Of a DNA stretch of 64,000 bases, positions 59,201 through 64,000 are shown piece after piece. The translations under genes were made by a program, and so were the position numbers. Every line of letters begins with the position of its first letter. Within the stretch, counting starts at the first letter, position 1. The DNA comes from Arenicola marina (taxonomy: Eukaryota; Annelida; Polychaeta; Arenicolidae). The notes beneath the pieces were generated by a model. It searched no databases and had not been told where the DNA came from. It was given only the letters and a program-made list of their open reading frames with translations. The stretch spans positions 7,507,059 to 7,571,058 of the forward strand of contig OZ025253.1 of NCBI GenBank assembly GCA_964019135.1. The letters are read 5' to 3'.

Positions 59201-61663
59201 GGTTTGAGGTTTTATTCCGTAATGACAATACCGGCGCAAAACAAATCAACTCATTAAATCAAGTCATCAAATCAACAAAAATGACTTGAGACCGACGTAA
59301 GGAAGGCTTGGGTTAAAGGTCAAAGAATGCTTAATTACTAGTCGGTCGTCTGGTCACGTCGCCTTTCACGGGTTCATTATGACATCATTGTTCATTGTGA
59401 CGTTAACCCCCGGTATGTAAAATGTCATTTGGCCACGGAGTCTTTCACGGGTTCATTATGACATCATTGTTCATTGTGACGTCCACCCCCGGTATGTAAA
59501 TGGTTCTTTACCTCTGTTACAGGGCGACTGCCGGACGTACAGCTACGTGGCGGCAATATCCTGCGACGGGCCGCCCAAGTGGCCGAATATCGCACTACTC
59601 GCCAAACTTATACCTAGGATCTGCCATAACATAAACAGGTCAGACATGGATACCACGTCACACACGGTTGATCTATTTTACCTTTAAATCTGAGCCATGT
59701 TTATAAATGGTTTAAAATTAGAATTTAAGCAAAAGTTGTCGAATTGCGCTCTGGCCACCTGAGAGCTAATGGTACGTGGATCGGTGGTTCGCGCCCCCCC
59801 CCCCCTGTGGTCATGTTTGTATGGTCGCAGGGATAAAGATGCCATGTTTTTTTCGCAAAGAGTAGGGGGTTACCCCCGGGGACATGGCTCCACTCTCCCT
59901 TCCTTCTCACATTAACGCAATATGACCAGAATTGGTTAAAGCGTCCTGAATATACAACCGACCGTCTCTCTGACTGGCGTTGTGTTCATATAACACTGTT
60001 TTCTAGTACTGCACTAAAAGTGGTTAAAGCGTCCTGAATAACTAACCAACCATCTACTAACGCACTCACTATCCATCTACTAACACACTCACGATCTACT
60101 ATCCAGGGTGACATATATCTTCGGCGATAAAATACGGGAGCCAATCAGTGACATCACGCCGACCTTCCTGACGCAGGGTGTGTTGGCCACGCTACGAGAA
60201 GCAGACCACAAAGCCACCAAAGTGCTTCACGACTCAGGTGAGACATGGAATAGAGGCGCACTCGGGTATCAAATAGGGGTGCTGGCGACCAATCCACCCA
60301 GTCATCATTCATCTCTCCCATCATTCATCTCTCCCATCATCCATTTGTCCCATCATTCATCTCTCCTATCATCCATCTCTCCCATCATCCATTTGTCCCA
60401 TCATTCATCTCTCCTATCATCCATTTGTTCCATCATTCATCTCTCCTATCATCCATCTCTCCCATCATCCATTTGTCCCATCATTCATCTCTCCCATCAT
60501 CCATGTGTTCCATCATCCATCTCTCCCATCATCCATTTGTCCCATCATTCATCTCTCCCATCATCCATTTGTCCCATCATTCATCTCTCCCATCATCCAT
60601 CTCTCCCATCGTTCATCTCTCCCATCACCCATTTCTCTCATCATTCATCTCTCCCATCATCCATTGTCCCATCATCCATTTCTCCCATCATTCATCTCTC
60701 CCATCATCCATCTCCTATCATTCACCCTCCCATCATCCATATCTCCCATCATCCATCTCTCCCATCATCCATTTGTCCCATCATTCATCTCTCCCATCAT
60801 CCATTTGTTCCATCATTCATCTCTCCTATCATCCATCTCTCCCATCATCCATTTGTCCCATCATTCATCTCTCCCATCATCCATCTCTCCCATCGTTCAT
60901 CTCTCCCATCACCCATTTCTCTCATCATTCATCTCTCCCATCATCCATTGTCCCATCATCCATTTCTCCCATCATTCATCTCTCCCATCATCCATCTCCT
61001 ATCATTCACCCTCCCATCATCCATATCTCCCATCATCCATCTCTCCCATCATTCGTCTCTGATCATTTATCTCCTATCATCCATCTCTCTCATCCTTCAT
61101 CTCCTATCATCCATCTCTCTCATCATTCATCTCCTATCATCCATCTCTTCATCTCCCATCATCCATCTCTCCCATCATTCATTTCTCCCATCACCCATTT
61201 CTCCCATCATCCATCTCTCATATCATCCGTGCATCAACCTCCACGCGCCATTAGGAAGCCTCCCTAGCTCAGTTAGTAAGCAGGCTGTGCTCCAGATCAC
61301 CAGAACGTGGATATGCCTCCTGGCAGATCACCAGGACGTGGGTATGCCTCTTGGCACCTTTTTCATCACATCCCATGATCCCGCAGGCTATGTTGCCCCG
61401 TTAGAGCTCCTCGTATTTGCAGGAGTCGTTTCGGAGCTACTGACGCACGTACTGCGGCGTTCTACGTGTGATTTGAATAAGACATGATAGCAGTAGCAAT
61501 GGATCAGGCAGATACAATGGTCACGACGTCCTGTATAATAGACCTGCCTGCGTACCCTACGTGTATGTGCTTTATGAATACCGCCCCTCATTATTGAATA
61601 TATGGCTGGGTACACCTCGTGAGCACTTTCAGAGTGCAATGTGTGTCTGTGTGGACAATAATC

Positions 61664-61712
<49 letters not shown>

Positions 61713-62468
61713 TTTCATTAATTATTATTATTGTCAATTTTGCGTGATGTGGAAATCTGTCGACGAACTGGTATCCTACCATCTGTCACGACCATCTGCA
61801 CGTCCTACCCGATACCGCGATTACCGGTCTTGTGTCCCCCTGACAGGTCACGTGTCCAAGATCAGCCAGATGCCGCTTATCCTCATCCCGATCCACTTCG
61901 ACCGGGACCTGCTGCAGCACGTGCCGTCATGCCAACACTCGGTCGTCATCCGGACCTTCATCACAGCCGACTTTATGACTGGTATCGCCGCCATCCCCGG
62001 CACACACCTCCCCGAACAGGTGCCCTATCAACCCGCCTTTCATCATACTCATTAATGATTTAATGGTTATTGTTGGCAAGTGCACTGGATGGGCTACATG
62101 CTTATAATGGTAGCCCTGATGCGCCGTGTTCCTAAGTGCAGTGGTGTATAATCAGGATGATATTATGAACTGTTAATAATAATAATAATAATATCTTTAT
62201 TGTCATATAGAGAGGTTGCATAATACATTGTAGCGGTAAAAGTACACGATATAAAATATGACAAAATTTGAAGCCGAGGCTTATGCGCTTGTACGTGATA
62301 ATGAGAATGCGATGTTGTTAAGAGGTGATGATGTTGCCACGTGTTTGTTTCGGTTTTCCCCCTCAGGTGGTGACGGACATGGCCAAGGAGATACACGCAT
62401 TGCACGGCATATCAAGGGTCCTCTACGACCTCACCTCCAAACCGCCGGGAACGACGGAATGGGAATAA
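50226..62468 (+). CDS. GMPS: GMP synthase (glutamine-hydrolysing), 17 coding exons
   Basis: Converts XMP, ATP and glutamine to GMP in cytosolic purine synthesis. Coding exons: 50226-50300, 50737-50828, 50999-51113, 51589-51686, 52158-52261, 52741-52934, 53096-53261, 54395-54543, 54827-54887, 55160-55272, 55738-55843, 56553-56668, 58010-58135, 59523-59638, 60107-60237, 61847-62019, 62367-62468. They total 2,037 bp and 678 residues, close to the 693 of human GMPS, with every phase consistent. The class I glutamine amidotransferase domain has its nucleophile in GICYGLQ (Cys90) and the His176/Glu178 pair in FHPEV. The ATP-pyrophosphatase P-loop is SGGVDS (230-235). RPDLIES, THHND, HPFPGPGLAIR and the C-terminal KPPGTTEWE are conserved family phrases. 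All key residues are intact, so the gene should be functional. Exon 7 follows a short 161-bp intron. Introns 6, 7, 11, 12 and 15 carry minisatellites. Confidence 0.97.
53000..53090. repeat. ~16-bp tandem repeat in GMPS intron 6
   Basis: About five diverged copies of a CCCTAGTAACC(A)CGCC-like unit fill much of the 161-bp intron just before exon 7. Confidence 0.7.
53700..54375. repeat. 21-bp minisatellite in GMPS intron 7 (about 32 copies)
   Basis: The unit reads CACACTGACAGTAATAGATGT with A/G variation at GACAG/GGCAG and some three-base-shorter copies. It ends about 20 bp before the acceptor of exon 8. The open frames across it are artefacts. Confidence 0.95.
56336..56552 (+). repeat. ~20-bp minisatellite running into the acceptor of GMPS exon 12
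   Basis: About eleven copies of a TTCCCACATCTGCTATG-like unit. The last diverged copies (CATCTGCTGTATTCAG) directly form the acceptor of exon 12 at 56553. Confidence 0.9.
56826..58009 (+). repeat. ~23-bp acceptor-like minisatellite in GMPS intron 12 (about 50 copies)
   Basis: The unit reads CCCTCTCCCCTCTCATCATTACAG with length variation. Each unit therefore ends in a pyrimidine tract plus CAG, like a 3' splice site. The last, diverged copy (CTTATCGTTCCAG) is the real acceptor of exon 13. Long + strand frames (Ser/Pro/His-rich) are by-products. Confidence 0.93.
58136..59187 (+). other. GMPS intron 13, unique part
   Basis: AT-rich intron sequence with a short AT/AG microsatellite near 58873-58895. 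No array. The second half of the intron is a dispersed repeat. Confidence 0.6.
59188..59500. repeat. Dispersed repeat, copy 2 (in GMPS intron 13)
   Basis: Related to 43962-44170. It also contains an internal near-duplication: a GTCTTTCACGGGTTCATTAT-like phrase ending in the CCCCCGGTATGTAAA motif occurs twice, about 88 bp apart. Confidence 0.6.
59742..59963 (+). mobile_element. tRNA-derived SINE, 5'-truncated (in GMPS intron 14)
   Basis: Starts at GCGCTCTGGCCACCTGAGAG, keeps the B-box region (GGTTCGCGCC, mutated) and ends with the family tail GTTAAAGCGTCCTGAATATA. A second tail fragment (GTGGTTAAAGCGTCCTGAAT) is at about 60018-60050. Confidence 0.75.
60296..61235. repeat. CATCATCCATCTCTCC minisatellite in GMPS intron 15
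   Basis: Roughly 15-bp pyrimidine-rich units (CATCCATCTCTCCCAT and CATTCATCTCTCCCAT, some with TTTGTC). A block near 60.50-60.75 kb is repeated near 60.76-61.04 kb. It starts about 60 bp after the exon 15 donor. The frames across it are artefacts. Confidence 0.93.
61255..61725 (+). mobile_element. tRNA-like SINE or LINE fragment ending in (ATT)n
   Basis: An A-box-like TAGCTCAGTTAG is at 61265. A 31-bp duplication (CAGATCACCAG...TGCCTC) follows. The 3' end reads AGAGTGCAATGTGTGTCTGT, then GGACAATAAT and a long (ATT)n tract. Tail similarity to 40.97 kb suggests one retroposon family. No B box is clear. Confidence 0.45.
62167..62235 (-). mobile_element. Retroelement 3' tail with (ATT)n, - strand (GMPS intron 16)
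   Basis: On the - strand CTCTCTATATGACAATAAAG leads into an (ATT)n run, like the tails at 40.97 and 61.65 kb. Confidence 0.45.
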
Positions 62469-63000
62469 CCCCCGGCACCTGTCTCCTTTCTGTACGAGCC
62501 CCGTCGCGACAGTGGCGACGCCGACGGCGAGCGTGAAGAGTGTTTCGGCCGGGCAGGCACATGCGACGCGCGCCGCTCGCGGCAGCCGCCGCATCACGTG
62601 GCTTGCGGTGCCCATACGGTGACTGAGTGATCTGACCAGTGATTTGCGCAGGGTTACAGTTTGTTGTCTGGATAAGTTACTTGTTAATGTGTTGTTTGAT
62701 GCTGAGTGTGCGTTGCTTTCTGTGGCAATGATCGGGTCGGTGACGCTGATGGGAGTCAGGGGCATAGAGAGGCGCGGTGCGGGGGCTCTCATACATGGTG
62801 CTGCCCCCTTGTGGCGAGCTACCCGATTTGGGGGAGGACGGGGCGGGGGTGACAGGGGTTAACCCCCCCCCCCTCCCCTCTCTACTCACCTGCTCTCCTG
62901 GAAGGCCACAGAAAGCCACGAAGTTAGGAGATTGCTTCGGTCTAGTTTCTCCGGCCGGTAAGACTGTTGCGCGCGAACATGTTGATCACTCGCAGCCATA
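62469..63000 (+). other. GMPS 3' flank / 3' UTR
   Basis: GC-rich at first, with poly-C at 62865-62873. No AATAAA follows the stop until 63899, so the UTR end cannot be placed. On the - strand a good donor (CAG|GTGAGT) lies near 62886, but no exon could be supported. Confidence 0.4.
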
Positions 63001-63076
63001 TGACGTCATCGTGTGCTGCAAAGTGGGTGTGTGATGACGTCATCGTGTGCTGCAGAATGGGTGTGTTATGACGTCA
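63001..63076 (+). promoter_or_regulatory. Three CRE/ATF palindromes TGACGTCA at 34-bp spacing
   Basis: Perfect TGACGTCA sites occur at 63001, 63035 and 63069, within a 34-bp repeat that includes CGTGTGCTGCA. The full CRE palindrome is the consensus for CREB/ATF dimers. Whether this is a promoter or a short chance tandem repeat is not known. Confidence 0.4.
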
Positions 63077-63305
63077 TTGCCGTGCCGCTAGCGAAAACCA
63101 TACTTACGTGTGCTGTTACTCGTCACTTGAAGCCACGTTACTAACCATGAAAAATCTGTTTGTAACCGACAACAAAGGCAGCATTGGGTCTTGTTCCTCG
63201 CCTCGCTGGTCAATTGCTACCGCAGCGTTTTGGGTAAAGGTCATTCGGTACAAGTTCGACTCGCTCGTCGCCGTGGTTTTGTTTTGTCGCTCCCTAAATC
63301 CCAGG

Positions 63306-63487
63306 GGCCGCCTCGATAGCTTAGTGGGTTAGAGCGCTCGCATTGTGTTCTGGCCACCTGAGAGCCTCACGGCACGTGGATCGATGTTCGAGCCCCGCTG
63401 TGGCCATGTCTGTGTGGTCGCAGGGTAAAGATCCCATGTACGCGATATGACCAAAAGTGGTTAAAGCGTCCTAAATATACAACCAAC
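63306..63487 (+). mobile_element. tRNA-derived SINE, internally deleted
   Basis: A box TAGCTTAGTGGGTTAGAG at 63317, B box GTTCGAGCC at 63386, body CTGTGTGGTCGCAGGGTAAA and tail GTGGTTAAAGCGTCCTAAAT. Compared with the copy at 21064-21314 it lacks about 60 bp in the middle. Confidence 0.8.
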
Positions 63488-64000
63488 TTTTTATCCCATC
63501 ACAAATCGCCCAAGTCGATGGTTGTCTTCTGGTTCCTGGATCCCAGAGCTGTATTTGTTCGTATAACAGTCGTAACTGACGTAAGAAAAATACCTGTATT
63601 TAATAATCCCACATTGTCAACAACAAAGTTGCGTTTTCACGCTGTTTATTTCTATCACATAATCCCAACATGATACCTGATGTTCACTATTTTGACCCCT
63701 TCTAGACTTCAGACATGCATTTGCTGAATGGAATTGTCTGATCAATATGCATTTGGTGCATTGAATTGTCTGGTTTTCGCCGGAGTAACTCTCTCCAGTT
63801 TCTATTGTTTGTCCTGGTGTCAGTAGATGCTATGAATACGGGCCCTGACACTAACTTTGACGTCAAATTAAAATTCTAAGGTCCTTGGAGAGACTGGTAA
63901 TAAATACCAAATGGACTAAGTCTGACCAACTCACGCCCCAAACTTGGTGATTAGTATTTAAAATTAGTCTTGATTGGAGATAACACGCGTTGGAATACAC
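63488..64000. other. AT-rich flank
   Basis: Unique AT-rich sequence with an AATAAA at 63899-63904 that could serve GMPS, about 1.4 kb past its stop. Nothing else is recognised. Confidence 0.45.

Noticed and set aside
60108..61487. 459-codon frame starting in GMPS exon 15
   Set aside because: The first part is real exon 15, but beyond 60237 it translates the intronic CATCCATCTCTCC array. A good donor and matching downstream exon show it is spliced out.
62860..62960. Exon of a gene on the - strand ending in the donor CAG|GTGAGT
   Set aside because: The donor is good but no acceptor, conserved peptide or next exon could be found in the short space before GMPS.
63306..63400. Possible functional tRNA gene
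   Set aside because: A and B boxes are present, but the sequence continues into the SINE body and tail shared with other copies, and the acceptor stem does not pair.

Overview
This is animal nuclear DNA. It has GT-AG introns, C2H2 zinc-finger and 17-exon housekeeping genes, tRNA-derived SINEs, long-TIR DNA transposons and very many minisatellites. Three genes can be supported. (1) On the + strand, 1140-3713 is the 3' part of an EVI1/MECOM-PRDM16 (hamlet) family transcription factor. (2) On the - strand, 40150-21817 is a complete five-exon gene for a 243-residue protein that I do not recognise. (3) On the + strand, 50226-62468 is a complete GMP synthase gene of 17 coding exons (678 residues). 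All internal splice phases of genes 2 and 3 are consistent. GMPS and MECOM are both on human 3q, so the pair looks like retained chordate linkage. Together with minisatellites that span exon edges, which I recall (unverified) being described in amphioxus as 'mirage' minisatellites, this makes a cephalochordate such as Branchiostoma my best guess. A lophotrochozoan cannot be excluded from the sequence alone.

Layout. 1-1139: intron. 1140-3713: MECOM-like last coding exon, with its 3' UTR running to about 4.7 kb. 4975-7826: 93-bp array ending in a 200-N gap. 8692-11935: 44-bp array. 11.9-15.7 kb: unique islands with CTCF-like motifs between G- and C-rich tracts. 15.7-19.06 kb: arrays of 20-, 34- and 42-bp units. 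19.1-21.3 kb: repeat debris and a SINE. 21.5-40.15 kb: the 243-residue gene, in which about 16 of 18.3 kb is tandem repeat. 40.2-50.2 kb: transposon-rich spacer with two MULE-like elements carrying perfect 9-bp target duplications. 50.2-62.5 kb: GMPS, with minisatellites in several introns. 62.5-64 kb: 3' flank with three regularly spaced CRE palindromes and a SINE.

The most striking feature is in the 243-residue gene. The tandem arrays do not merely sit in introns; they are built from the exon edges themselves. The 3' end of exon 2 with its splice donor (60/61 bp, about 128 copies), the 5' end of exon 3 with its acceptor (116 bp, about 49 copies) and the 3' end of exon 4 with its donor (40 bp, about 70 copies) have each been amplified. 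Intron 2 (13.3 kb) is just the donor array joined directly to the acceptor array. GMPS shows a milder version, with two arrays that run into or mimic a 3' splice site. The very long open frames across these arrays follow from repeat period and base composition and are not genes.
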